Source: Actinomycetes bacterium (GTDB lineage: Bacteria; Actinomycetota; Acidimicrobiia; Acidimicrobiales; Microtrichaceae). From it: a stretch of 7,300 nt of DNA. The position numbers and the translations under genes are program-made. The notes beneath the pieces are model-generated. The model was given only the letters and a program-made list of their open reading frames with translations. It made no database searches and was not told the origin of the DNA. The stretch is taken from assembly GCA_023423215.1 (NCBI GenBank), contig JAFAFZ010000144.1, forward strand, positions 1 to 7,300, written 5' to 3'. Position 1 is the stretch's first letter. Each line of letters starts with the position of its first letter. Shown here one piece after another: positions 1 through 5,468 of this stretch.

Positions 1-79
1 CCCCAGCTCGGCGTGGTCCGCGGGACGTGCTGCGCGCAACTTCGTCAGGTCCCCCTCCGGTCCTGCCGATGTACCCAGG

Positions 80-1681
80 GTGAGTCGACACGCGCCCTCA
101 CCCACCGAGACCCCCAGACCCCACCTCGCGGACCCGCCATCGAACGGCGACGAGCTGCACAGCTCGGAGTTCCCGGACGAGGCCGCACTCGCGGATCCGG
201 ACGTCCTGGCGACCGCCCGTCGCCGGTCGAGCGGCTGGCTCGGGCGGTGGATCGGCCTGCTGATCGCCGGAGCGTCGGTGGGTGCCGCGCTGCTGCTGTG
301 GTTCGCCGTCTCGACCCGGTCGCCCACCGTCGACCGCAGCCCGCGCTCCGGTGAGGTGTTCGGCCGCTGGCACGTGCTCTACGACACCCAGGCCCCCGCG
401 CTCGTCATCGGCCTCGGCGCCATCGGCCTCGGCCTGCTCGTGGCCCTGGGCGTGGCGATCGTCGAGCGCGTCGTGCTCGACCGGTCCCGGCGGTCGACCG
501 ATGCCGGCACCAAGCTGCTCGCGCCGAAGGTCGTGATGGCCGAGACGCGTGGCGTGTTCGGAGGGCCCGTCACGGTCACCGTGCTCATCCCCGCCCACGA
601 CGAGGCCGCCTCGATCGGGGCCACGCTCGATTCGCTGCACATGCAGGAGCCGCGGCCCGACCGCATCATCGTCGTCGCGGACAACTGCACCGACGCCACC
701 GAGTCGATCGCCCGTGAGCACGGCGCCGAGGTGTTCGTCACGGTCGACAACACCGGCAAGAAGGCGGGCGCGCTCAACCAGGTCCTGCGCCACCTGCTCG
801 ACGGAATGGGCGACAACGACGTCGTCATGTGCATGGACGCCGACACGGTGCTCGACGACGGCTTCCTGGCCGCGGGCATCCAGCGGTTCACCAGCGACCG
901 GGCGCTCATGGCGATCGGTGGCCTGTTCTACGGCGAGGAGGGGCACGGCCTGCTCGGGCAGCTGCAGCGCAACGAGTACGTGCGCTACTCGCGCGAGATC
1001 CGCCGTCGCCGCGGTCGTGTCTTCGTGCTGACCGGCACCGCGTCCATGTTCCGCTCCCGGGCGCTGCGCACCGTCGCCGCCAACCGCGGGGGACTGCTGC
1101 CCGGCGTGCACGGCGACGTCTACGACACCATCGCCCTGACCGAGGACAACGAGCTGACGCTCGCCATCAAGTCGCTCGGCGGGCTGATGGCCTCGCCCGA
1201 CGGCTGCCGCGTCGTCACCGAGCTGATGCCGACGGTGCCGAACCTGTGGACCCAGCGCCTGCGCTGGCAGCGCGGAGCGCTCGAGAACCTGGGCGCCTAC
1301 GGGCCCGCACCGGCGATCCTCCGCTACTGGGCGCAGCAGCTGGGCATCGGCTACTCGGTGATCGCGCTCAGCTCGTTCTGGCTGCTCATCCTCGTCACGG
1401 CGCTCGCCACCGACGGCTGGGTCTGGTTCCCCTTCTGGCTGGGCGTCGGGTCGATCTTCGTCGTCGACCGCGTCGTCAGCGCCTGGGCAGGAGGATGGCG
1501 GGCCCGTCTGCTGGCCGCGCTGCTCATCCCGGAGCTCCTCTACGACATGTTCCTGGACCTGGTGTACGTGAAGGGCATCTTCGACATCACGTTCGCCCGC
1601 AACGCGACCTGGGGCCACGTCGACCACGGCACCACGCCGGCGGCCGACGAGCACTCGACGCTGGTCGAGGTCGAGCGATGA
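80..1681 (+). CDS. Membrane family-2 glycosyltransferase (processive-synthase type)
   Basis: Predicted polytopic inner-membrane glycosyltransferase of the GT2 (GT-A fold) family that transfers a sugar from a nucleotide-sugar on the cytoplasmic face, probably into a surface polysaccharide; the sugar is unknown. Visible motifs in the 533 residues: VLIPAHDE (about 168-175) opening the fold, the DN pair at 201-202, the metal-binding DAD at 253-255, TGTASMF at 318-324, TEDNE at 354-358 with the candidate catalytic Asp, and QRLRW at 392-396, the QxxRW signature of cellulose/hyaluronan/PNAG-type synthases. Hydrophobic segments lie near 56-76 and 106-126 before the catalytic domain and near 423-441, 446-464 and 478-497 after it. 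The GTG start at 80 has no convincing ribosome-binding site, and the frame stays open to the left window edge, so the true start may lie outside the window. The low-complexity first 50 residues are least certain. Its stop overlaps the next gene's ATG. Confidence 0.9.
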   Translation: MSRHAPSPTETPRPHLADPPSNGDELHSSEFPDEAALADPDVLATARRRSSGWLGRWIGLLIAGASVGAALLLWFAVSTRSPTVDRSPRSGEVFGRWHVLYDTQAPALVIGLGAIGLGLLVALGVAIVERVVLDRSRRSTDAGTKLLAPKVVMAETRGVFGGPVTVTVLIPAHDEAASIGATLDSLHMQEPRPDRIIVVADNCTDATESIAREHGAEVFVTVDNTGKKAGALNQVLRHLLDGMGDNDVVMCMDADTVLDDGFLAAGIQRFTSDRALMAIGGLFYGEEGHGLLGQLQRNEYVRYSREIRRRRGRVFVLTGTASMFRSRALRTVAANRGGLLPGVHGDVYDTIALTEDNELTLAIKSLGGLMASPDGCRVVTELMPTVPNLWTQRLRWQRGALENLGAYGPAPAILRYWAQQLGIGYSVIALSSFWLLILVTALATDGWVWFPFWLGVGSIFVVDRVVSAWAGGWRARLLAALLIPELLYDMFLDLVYVKGIFDITFARNATWGHVDHGTTPAADEHSTLVEVER

Positions 1682-1911
1682 TCGGCGCGCTGTCGGTGCT
1701 GGGCGGCATCGTCCTGTCCGAGGACGTCATGCACACGCGGTGGTTCGCGGTGTTGAGCACCTTCGTCGCCATCAACACCGTGCTGTACGTCACGCTGTCG
1801 ATCATCAAGCTGCTCCCCAAGCTCTACCTGAGCGACTGGGTCGACCACCGCAACCGGCGGACCGAGACCCGCAGCATCTACCCGGAGACCGAGGGGCCCT
1901 CGGCGTCCTGA
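1678..1911 (+). CDS. Small single-span membrane protein coupled to the glycosyltransferase
   Basis: A 77-residue protein starting at the ATG that overlaps the glycosyltransferase stop codon (ATGA), the usual arrangement for translational coupling. Codons almost all end in G or C, supporting real coding. A moderately hydrophobic N-terminus (1-14) is followed by a clear membrane segment at about 22-47, then a basic stretch (WVDHRNRRTETR, 54-65) and a polar tail. The positive charge after the span suggests a cytoplasmic C-terminus. No enzymatic motif is visible and I do not recognise a named family. By position it may be an accessory subunit that stabilises or regulates the glycosyltransferase, comparable in idea, not in sequence, to small partner subunits of polysaccharide synthases. 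An internal ATG at residue 18 is a less likely alternative start because it would break the coupling. Confidence 0.75.
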   Translation: MIGALSVLGGIVLSEDVMHTRWFAVLSTFVAINTVLYVTLSIIKLLPKLYLSDWVDHRNRRTETRSIYPETEGPSAS

Positions 1912-1915
1912 CGAC

Positions 1916-1943
1916 ACCTCGTCGGCCACCGAGGAGGCGAGGT
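1916..1943. terminator. Possible hairpin between converging genes
   Basis: The 31-base gap between the small membrane protein stop and the TetR-like remnant on the opposite strand holds acctcg (1916-1921) and its reverse complement cgaggt (1938-1943). An alternative inner pairing is cctcg/cgagg (1917-1921 with 1930-1934). It could form a bidirectional stop signal. There is no T-tract and the stems are short, so this is weak. Confidence 0.3.
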
Positions 1944-2353
1944 CAGGCCCCCGACTCGGCCAGCGCGCCGTCGAGGATCCAGCGACACGTCGCCGACATC
2001 ACCTCGAGCGCAGCGTCGGGGTCGAGCCGCACCACGTCGGTCAACGAGGTGACGGCCTCGGTCCCGAACCCCACGGCCAGGGCTGCGGCGAGGCGTCGGT
2101 GGGCCGGCGGGTCGAGCCGGCCCTCCAGCGGCTCGAGCACCAGCCGGATGAAGTGGTTGCGGCGACCCTCGCGCACCTCGGCGCCGTCGACGTCGCGGCG
2201 CTGGTGGGCGAACCACCGGTCGTGGCCCGCCTTGGCCTGCTGGCGGAAGGGTGCCTGGTCGGTCAGCATCCGGTGGCCCAGCGTCTGCACGAGCGCCTCC
2301 ATCCGGTCGTGCACGTCGTCACCAGCGGCAGCGATCGCATGGCCGATGTCCTC
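1943..2353 (-). pseudogene. TetR-family regulator remnant lacking the DNA-binding domain
   Basis: The minus-strand frame ending at the TGA complementary to 1943-1945 encodes about 137 residues that look like the ligand-binding and dimerisation part of a TetR-type repressor. It has amphipathic helices (EDIGHAIAAAGDDVHDRM, then MEALVQTLGHRMLTD), a central FRQQAKAGHDRWFAHQ segment and a C-terminal helix ending CRWILDGALAESGA. TetR proteins are usually 190-220 residues and begin with a helix-turn-helix of about 50 residues; that part is absent. I checked the three minus-strand frames from 2354 to 2460 and found no helix-turn-helix. GC-rich third positions are lost upstream of 2353, marking the break. 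A GTG at 2314 could still give 123 residues, but without the DNA-binding domain it would not act as a normal repressor. Assignment to TetR is by general look, not by search. Confidence 0.6.
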
Positions 2354-2456
2354 ACGTGTTCGACTTCGACGACGTCGCCATCACCCGGGAGCAGTCTGGC
2401 TCGACACGGGGTCGATCGTCGCCCAGCTCAGCGCGCCCGAGCCGGCGACCGTCTGA
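2353..2456 (+). pseudogene. C-terminal tail of an NTF2/SnoaL-like protein, frameshifted
   Basis: From 2353 the plus strand reads HVFDFDDVAITREQ with every codon but the last position ending in G or C. After about 2394 that frame becomes arginine/serine-rich junk, while the frame from 2397 reads WLDTGSIVAQLSAPEPATV and stops at 2454-2456, again with GC-rich third positions. Restoring one G near 2394 joins them as REQVWLDTG. The joined tail resembles the last beta strands of NTF2-like/SnoaL-like proteins, where a VFxFxDxxITREQ strand is followed by a WLD(T/S) strand and a short helix. The N-terminal two thirds are missing; upstream sequence is the oppositely oriented TetR remnant. The family call rests on about 34 residues and is tentative; that it is a broken reading frame is more secure. 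Confidence 0.5.
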
Positions 2457-2476
2457 CAGCGTCGACGCGGTGGGCA

Positions 2477-2504
2477 CGAGGAGGGTCCGATCGGCCCCTC
2501 CTCG
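2477..2504. terminator. Strong GC hairpin, probable shared terminator
   Basis: Perfect 9-bp inverted repeat: cgaggaggg (2477-2485) and ccctcctcg (2496-2504) around a 10-base loop containing the palindrome ccgatcgg. It has no T-tract, which is common in high-GC actinobacteria. It lies 20 bases after the SnoaL-remnant stop on the plus strand and 13 bases past the displaced aldo/keto reductase stop (tca at 2518-2520) on the minus strand. It therefore looks like the ancestral bidirectional terminator between two converging genes. Confidence 0.6.
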
Positions 2505-2549
2505 CGCCGCGTCCGGTCAGGAGACGGCGTCGCTGATCGCCTGGAACTC
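2502..2549. repeat. Direct repeat copy 1 (displaced aldo/keto reductase 3' end)
   Basis: A 48-base segment matching 3736-3783 at 45 of 48 positions; mismatches are at 2505, 2510 and 2522. The last 27 bases (2523-2549) are identical to 3757-3783. Read on the minus strand it encodes [10 protein letters not shown] and a stop, against [10 protein letters not shown] and a stop at the intact gene. It sits between the hairpin at 2477-2504 and the end of the DUF2510 gene. It looks like the original gene end, cut off from its gene by the insert, that is, an attL/attR-like boundary. Confidence 0.85.
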
Positions 2550-3567
2550 AGCCCTTGATCACCTCGTCGACCCTCAGAATCTGAAATAGGGGTACAGAGG
2601 TACTCCCGCCGATCTGCGTGTCATAGGTGAGACTGCCCTGCGAACGAACCACCAGACGGACGGTGTCGTCCTGGTCAATCCCGTCGAGGATCGGGCACAC
2701 AGAGCCCGAGCTGACCGTCGGAGTTGGGCTGAACATCGCGTTGTCTCCCGCGTACTGGTACGAGTACGCGTGACTGACGTTGTCCCAATAGCCGCGGAAG
2801 TTGCAGGGGCCGGTCGCTGCGTCCATCTGAGTGATAAGCGAGACGAGCGTGAACACCTGGCCACTAACGGCGTCGGGGTTCCTCACGATCGCGTCGATGT
2901 CCGCCGGCCCTGCATTGTCGATCGCAGCCTGTTCGGCAGCGGCAGCCGCCGCAGCCGCCTCTGCCGCCGCTGCAGCAGCAGCCTGGGCTTCCTCGGCACG
3001 CCGTGCATCTGCCTCAAGCTTCGCCTGGGCTGCGGCCGCTTCGCGTGCCGGACGAGAGCACTCGTACACAGCGTTCTCTGCTTCGGTTCTCGTCAGGCCA
3101 AGCTCTGCGAACCGCTCGTCCCATTTCAGCTCGTCCGTAACGCGAATCGAGGGATCGGCGGTCGCCGCTTCACATGCGCGTTCGATTTCAACGTCGAAAG
3201 CGGCTTGTAGATCCCTCCGATTCGCGGAACTCGTCGCCGCGTCGGGCGACGGGTCATCGCGGCTGAAGAGAGCGAGCACGGCTCCGGCGCTGACGACGAG
3301 CACGAGCAGAAAGGCGGCTAACCACAGAGCTCGTCTTCGCCTTTGCGTCGGACGGGGCGAAGGCTCGTTGGGTCGATCTGGCTCGGGAGTAGGTACAGGG
3401 TCCGATCCAACGGTCATCACGTGGGACGTCCAGTTGGTGCCATCGAAGTATCGCTGCCCTGCGTTTCGCCATGGATCGCGATACCAGCCCGCCGCAACCT
3501 CGGCGCCCGGAGCCCCCAGCGGCCTATCGCCCGACGCCCTGTCCGGCGTTCCGCTTGGTCCGTTCAT
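2548..3567 (-). CDS. DUF2510-domain membrane protein with Ala-rich coiled coil and extracytoplasmic C-terminal domain
   Basis: A 339-residue protein starting at the ATG complementary to 3565-3567. That start follows a purine-rich AGGGGGAGGGCGAGG ribosome-binding stretch and is preferred over a TTG 12 codons upstream. Order of parts: DUF2510 motif at 25-50 (AAGWYRDPWRNAGQRYFDGTNWTSHV has the AGWYxDP...RYxDGxxWTxH pattern and is expected to be cytoplasmic), a proline-rich linker, a basic QRRRR patch at 75-79, one membrane span at 80-101, a helical region with Cys132 and Cys170, an Ala/Glu-rich probable coiled coil at about 172-216, then a C-terminal domain at 222-338 with Cys255 and Cys291 and a YDTQIGGSTSVP motif (315-326). 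This C-terminal pattern is familiar from uncharacterised actinobacterial proteins. DUF2510 has no established biochemical function and none is assigned. Lower GC and mixed codon endings set it apart from its neighbours. Its stop codon overlaps direct repeat copy 1 by two bases. Confidence 0.85.
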   Translation of the reverse strand: MNGPSGTPDRASGDRPLGAPGAEVAAGWYRDPWRNAGQRYFDGTNWTSHVMTVGSDPVPTPEPDRPNEPSPRPTQRRRRALWLAAFLLVLVVSAGAVLALFSRDDPSPDAATSSANRRDLQAAFDVEIERACEAATADPSIRVTDELKWDERFAELGLTRTEAENAVYECSRPAREAAAAQAKLEADARRAEEAQAAAAAAAEAAAAAAAAEQAAIDNAGPADIDAIVRNPDAVSGQVFTLVSLITQMDAATGPCNFRGYWDNVSHAYSYQYAGDNAMFSPTPTVSSGSVCPILDGIDQDDTVRLVVRSQGSLTYDTQIGGSTSVPLFQILRVDEVIKG

Positions 3568-3612
3568 CCTCGCCCTCCCCCTGGCACCAGTTCTCCGGTT
3601 CAACCGATGTGA

Positions 3613-3641
3613 AGGTTGGTGTGCGAAGGTCTGCCGGTCAA
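3613..3641 (-). promoter_or_regulatory. Weak candidate promoter for the DUF2510 gene
   Basis: On the minus strand TTGACC (3641 to 3636) is followed after 17 bases by CAACCT (3618 to 3613), a fair -35 and a poor -10. Transcription would start near 3606, leaving about 39 bases before the ATG at 3567. Another -10-like TATGGT (3726 to 3721) lies next to repeat copy 2 but lacks a clear -35 partner. The rest of the 3568-3735 gap holds no gene that I can support. Confidence 0.25.
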
Positions 3642-3735
3642 AGCAACGGCTGAGAGATGCTGGCGATCAGGCCGATCTGTGCTCCGGCCATCCTTAGCTG
3701 ACTGCGCGGACTGGCGACGAACCATAGGTTGCGAG

Positions 3736-3783
3736 TCGTGCCGGGTCCGGTCAGGTGACGGCGTCGCTGATCGCCTGGAACTC
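3736..3783. repeat. Direct repeat copy 2 (at the intact aldo/keto reductase 3' end)
   Basis: Partner of 2502-2549 with mismatches at 3739, 3744 and 3756. It covers the last 10 codons and the stop of the intact reductase plus 15 bases downstream. Similarity ends sharply at 3783: the next bases are reductase coding sequence here and DUF2510 coding sequence next to copy 1. Confidence 0.85.
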
Positions 3784-4626
3784 CTGGTCGGTGAGACGGA
3801 TCGTGGCAGCGGCCATGTTGTCCTCGAGGTGGGCGACGCTCGAGGTGCCCGGGATCGGCAGCATCACCGGCGAGCGCTCGAGCAGCCACGCCAGCGCCAG
3901 CTGCGACGGCGACGCGCCGTGCTGGGCCGACGCGTCGGCCAGCGGTCCGCCCGCTCGGGAGAGCTGGCCGGTCGCCAGCGGGAACCATGGGATGAAGCCG
4001 ATGCCGTTCGCCTCGCTGTGCTCGAGCAGCTCCTCGGAGGAGCGGTCGGCGACGTTGTAGAGGTTCTGCACCGAGACGATCGTCGCGATCTCCTCGGCGG
4101 CCTGCAGCTCCTCGACGCTCACCTGGCTCAGGCCGATGTGGCGGACCTTGCCCTCCTGCTGCAGCAGGACCAGCTCGCCGAGCTGGTCCTCCAGCGGGAC
4201 CTTGGGATCGATGCGGTGCAGCTGGAACAGGTCGATGCGCTCCAGCCCCAGGTGGCGCAGGCTGAGCTCGGCCTGCTGGCGCAGGTACTCGGGCCGTCCG
4301 ACCGGCCGCCAGTCGCCCGGACCCGAACGGGTGAGCCCCGCCTTGGTCGCGATGACGAGCTCGTCGGGGTAAGGGTGCAACGCCTCCTTGATGAGCAGCT
4401 CGCTCACGAAGGGGCCGTACGAGTCGGCGGTGTCGATGAAGTCCACACCGAGCTCGACCGCCCGCCGCAGGACCCGCACCGCTTCGGCCGGGTCCGCAGG
4501 GTCACCCCACACGCCGGGCCCGGTCAGCTGCATCGCCCCGTATCCCAGACGGTGGACGGTCAGGTCGCCGCCGAGGGCGAAGGTCCCGGAGGCGTCTGCG
4601 GGTCGGTCGGTCGTGCTGTCCGTCAT
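3751..4626 (-). CDS. Aldo/keto reductase, YdbC (pyridoxal reductase PdxI)-like
   Basis: A complete 291-residue cytosolic NADPH-dependent aldo/keto reductase. The start is the ATG complementary to 4624-4626, preceded by AGAGGA at good spacing; a longer upstream extension in the same frame lacks this. The catalytic tetrad is visible: Asp65 and Tyr70 in FIDTADSYG, Lys95 in VIATKAG, His137 in LFQLHR. The cofactor-binding [13 protein letters not shown] segment is at 257-269. Overall pattern ([13 protein letters not shown] near 27-39, [17 protein letters not shown] block, ALAWLLx[12 protein letters not shown]) closely follows E. coli YdbC/PdxI, which reduces pyridoxal to pyridoxine. From memory, YdbC has Asn where this protein has His137, so its substrate may differ. 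The last 10 codons lie within direct repeat copy 2, so the 3' end may have been rebuilt by integration. The family call is firm; the substrate is inferred. The gene is 115 bases downstream of the DUF4142 gene on the same strand. Confidence 0.93.
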   Translation of the reverse strand: MTDSTTDRPADASGTFALGGDLTVHRLGYGAMQLTGPGVWGDPADPAEAVRVLRRAVELGVDFIDTADSYGPFVSELLIKEALHPYPDELVIATKAGLTRSGPGDWRPVGRPEYLRQQAELSLRHLGLERIDLFQLHRIDPKVPLEDQLGELVLLQQEGKVRHIGLSQVSVEELQAAEEIATIVSVQNLYNVADRSSEELLEHSEANGIGFIPWFPLATGQLSRAGGPLADASAQHGASPSQLALAWLLERSPVMLPIPGTSSVAHLEDNMAAATIRLTDQEFQAISDAVT

Positions 4627-4645
4627 GTGGGTCCTCTGTCGCGAT

Positions 4646-4728
4646 GGGGGGTCGGCGTGGTCCGGTACCCGCCGACCTGCACGCCGACACGTGCCCGACC
4701 GGTCGACCTCCGCGACCGCCGACCCCCC
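4646..4728 (-). promoter_or_regulatory. Competing hairpins upstream of the aldo/keto reductase
   Basis: The 115-base gap between the DUF4142 stop and the reductase start holds a perfect 12-bp inverted repeat (4646-4657 with 4717-4728). The inner arm can instead pair locally: 4650-4657 with 4670-4677, 8 bp, extended by GGT/ACC after a one-base bulge. A further copy of the CGCCGAC unit lies at 4682-4688, and a perfect 10-base palindrome CGACCGGTCG at 4696-4705. The two foldings exclude each other and lie just before the reductase ribosome-binding site. The element may be a terminator for the DUF4142 gene, an attenuator for the reductase, or an operator. That it is functional is inference. Confidence 0.4.
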
Positions 4729-4741
4729 CCACGGGTTCAGG

Positions 4742-5314
4742 TCACTGCACCGGCGCACCCTCCCCGACCTCGGCCAGGAGCGCCTGGGCGTGCGCGAGGT
4801 GCATCTCGAGCAGCGGCAGCTGCTGGGCGGCGAACGCCGCGACGAAGACGTTGTCCGCCTCGGTGGTCGCGCTGCGGAAGAGCTCCACGGCCTGCACGTG
4901 CGCCGCGACCTGTGCGGTCAGGTACGCCTGGTCGAAGGCCTCCTGGGGTTCGGCGAGCAGGGCGAACAGCTGGGCGTCCTGCTCGGGGGTCGTCGCGGGG
5001 ACCGGCACGCCGTAGAACAGGTGGATCGGCAGCTGCTGGAGCACCTGTGCGAAGTGGTCCCGGATCATCTCGGTGCCGTACTCGCGCACCATCGGGTCCA
5101 CGCCGCGCTGGGAGGCGACGGTCCCCTGGAGGACCTCCGCGATGCCGACGCGGGCCGCAGAGATGAGGAAGGTCCGGTCGTACTCGGTCGGCGGTCCGAT
5201 CGACGACGGCGTCACCGCCGACGACGTCGTGCCGTCCTCGGTCGCGCCGGCCGGCACGGCGAGAGCGACGACCGCCACCAGGGCGAGGGCGGGCAGCAGG
5301 ACGAGTTGCTTCAT
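4742..5314 (-). CDS. Secreted DUF4142-domain protein
   Basis: A 190-residue exported protein. The ATG complementary to 5312-5314 follows GGAGAA at a normal distance. Residues 1-24 form a signal peptide: Lys2, a hydrophobic core [17 protein letters not shown], and a PAGA-type cleavage site near 24. The mature part is helical and fits DUF4142, a ferritin-like four-helix bundle family: an early [19 protein letters not shown] helix (49-67), [13 protein letters not shown] with His87 (83-95), [20 protein letters not shown] with His139 (127-146), and [15 protein letters not shown] with His172 (166-180). The metal-ligand pattern of true ferritins is not clear, so metal binding should not be assumed. 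DUF4142 proteins are usually periplasmic or secreted and of unknown function; stress roles have been suggested for some. It is divergent from the EAL-DICT gene. Confidence 0.87.
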   Translation of the reverse strand: MKQLVLLPALALVAVVALAVPAGATEDGTTSSAVTPSSIGPPTEYDRTFLISAARVGIAEVLQGTVASQRGVDPMVREYGTEMIRDHFAQVLQQLPIHLFYGVPVPATTPEQDAQLFALLAEPQEAFDQAYLTAQVAAHVQAVELFRSATTEADNVFVAAFAAQQLPLLEMHLAHAQALLAEVGEGAPVQ

Positions 5315-5468
5315 GGGCTTCTCCGTTCATCGGGTCGACGACGGTCCGTCGACGCCGCGCGGCCTACCCATCCGGTCGCGGCCCATGCGTGCCCACCCGT
5401 GCGGGTGATCGCCGTCCGATCCCGGCGGTGATCCTCACTTCTGCGCGGGTCCGGTCGATGGACAGGAG
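5315..5468. promoter_or_regulatory. Divergent intergenic region with inverted repeats
   Basis: The 154 bases between the DUF4142 and EAL-DICT genes must hold promoters for both if each has its own. Two symmetric elements stand out: GTCGACG/CGTCGAC (5334-5340 with 5347-5353), about 20 bases before the DUF4142 start and so probably in its leader, and the near-palindrome ACCCGTGCGGGT at 5395-5406. I could not identify convincing -35/-10 boxes. Either element could be an operator or just a hairpin favoured by high GC. Confidence 0.3.

Larger units (their letters stand above)
2502..3783. mobile_element. Repeat-bounded 1.2-kb insert carrying one DUF2510 gene (putative integrative cassette)
   Basis: Two 48-base direct repeats (45/48 identical), offset by exactly 1,234 bases, bound a segment containing a single gene. 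The repeat is the coding end, stop codon and first downstream bases of the aldo/keto reductase gene. The reductase therefore keeps a complete C-terminus at 3751, while a second copy lies beyond the insert beside the presumed original terminator. This is the layout left by site-specific recombination into the 3' end of a gene. Inside, base composition changes: 2581-2640 has 34 G/C of 60, while 5761-5820 in a flanking gene has 48 of 60. No recombinase, transposase or terminal inverted repeat is seen, so the segment would depend on an integrase elsewhere or be the rest of a larger element. Tandem duplication or a recombination remnant of a second reductase copy are alternatives. Confidence 0.6.

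Noticed and set aside
98..1654. Long open frame on the minus strand opposite the glycosyltransferase
   Set aside because: It is a shadow frame, common in high-GC DNA. Its translation is rich in Arg, Gly, His and Asp without motifs, while the plus strand has clear GT2 motifs throughout.
1740..2456. A single 238-residue plus-strand protein across 1740-2456
   Set aside because: It crosses the end of the small membrane gene out of frame and the TetR remnant antisense. Only its last 20 residues look like genuine coding sequence, and they belong to the NTF2-like tail.
3551..3603. TTG at 3603 as the start of the DUF2510 protein
   Set aside because: It would add 12 Arg-rich residues that overlap the strong ribosome-binding stretch serving the ATG at 3567.
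2831..3697. A 288-residue plus-strand frame opposite the DUF2510 gene
   Set aside because: Ala/Ser-rich mirror of the alanine-rich minus-strand coding region. The minus strand has the DUF2510 motif, a membrane span and a good ribosome-binding site.
2502..3783. Insertion sequence or classical transposon
   Set aside because: There is no transposase, no terminal inverted repeat and no short target duplication. The boundary repeat is a long gene-end copy, which fits att-type recombination better.
3736..3783. tRNA gene as the integration target
   Set aside because: The repeat lies inside and just past a protein-coding gene. No cloverleaf or TTCGA-type T-loop could be made out.
4670..4723. CRISPR-like repeat from the three CGCCGAC copies
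   Set aside because: The units are 7 bases, irregularly spaced, and one copy is inverted; there is no repeat-spacer structure.
3616..5166. A 516-residue plus-strand frame
   Set aside because: It runs antisense through the aldo/keto reductase and DUF4142 genes and reads as Arg/Gly/Pro low-complexity sequence with no domain.
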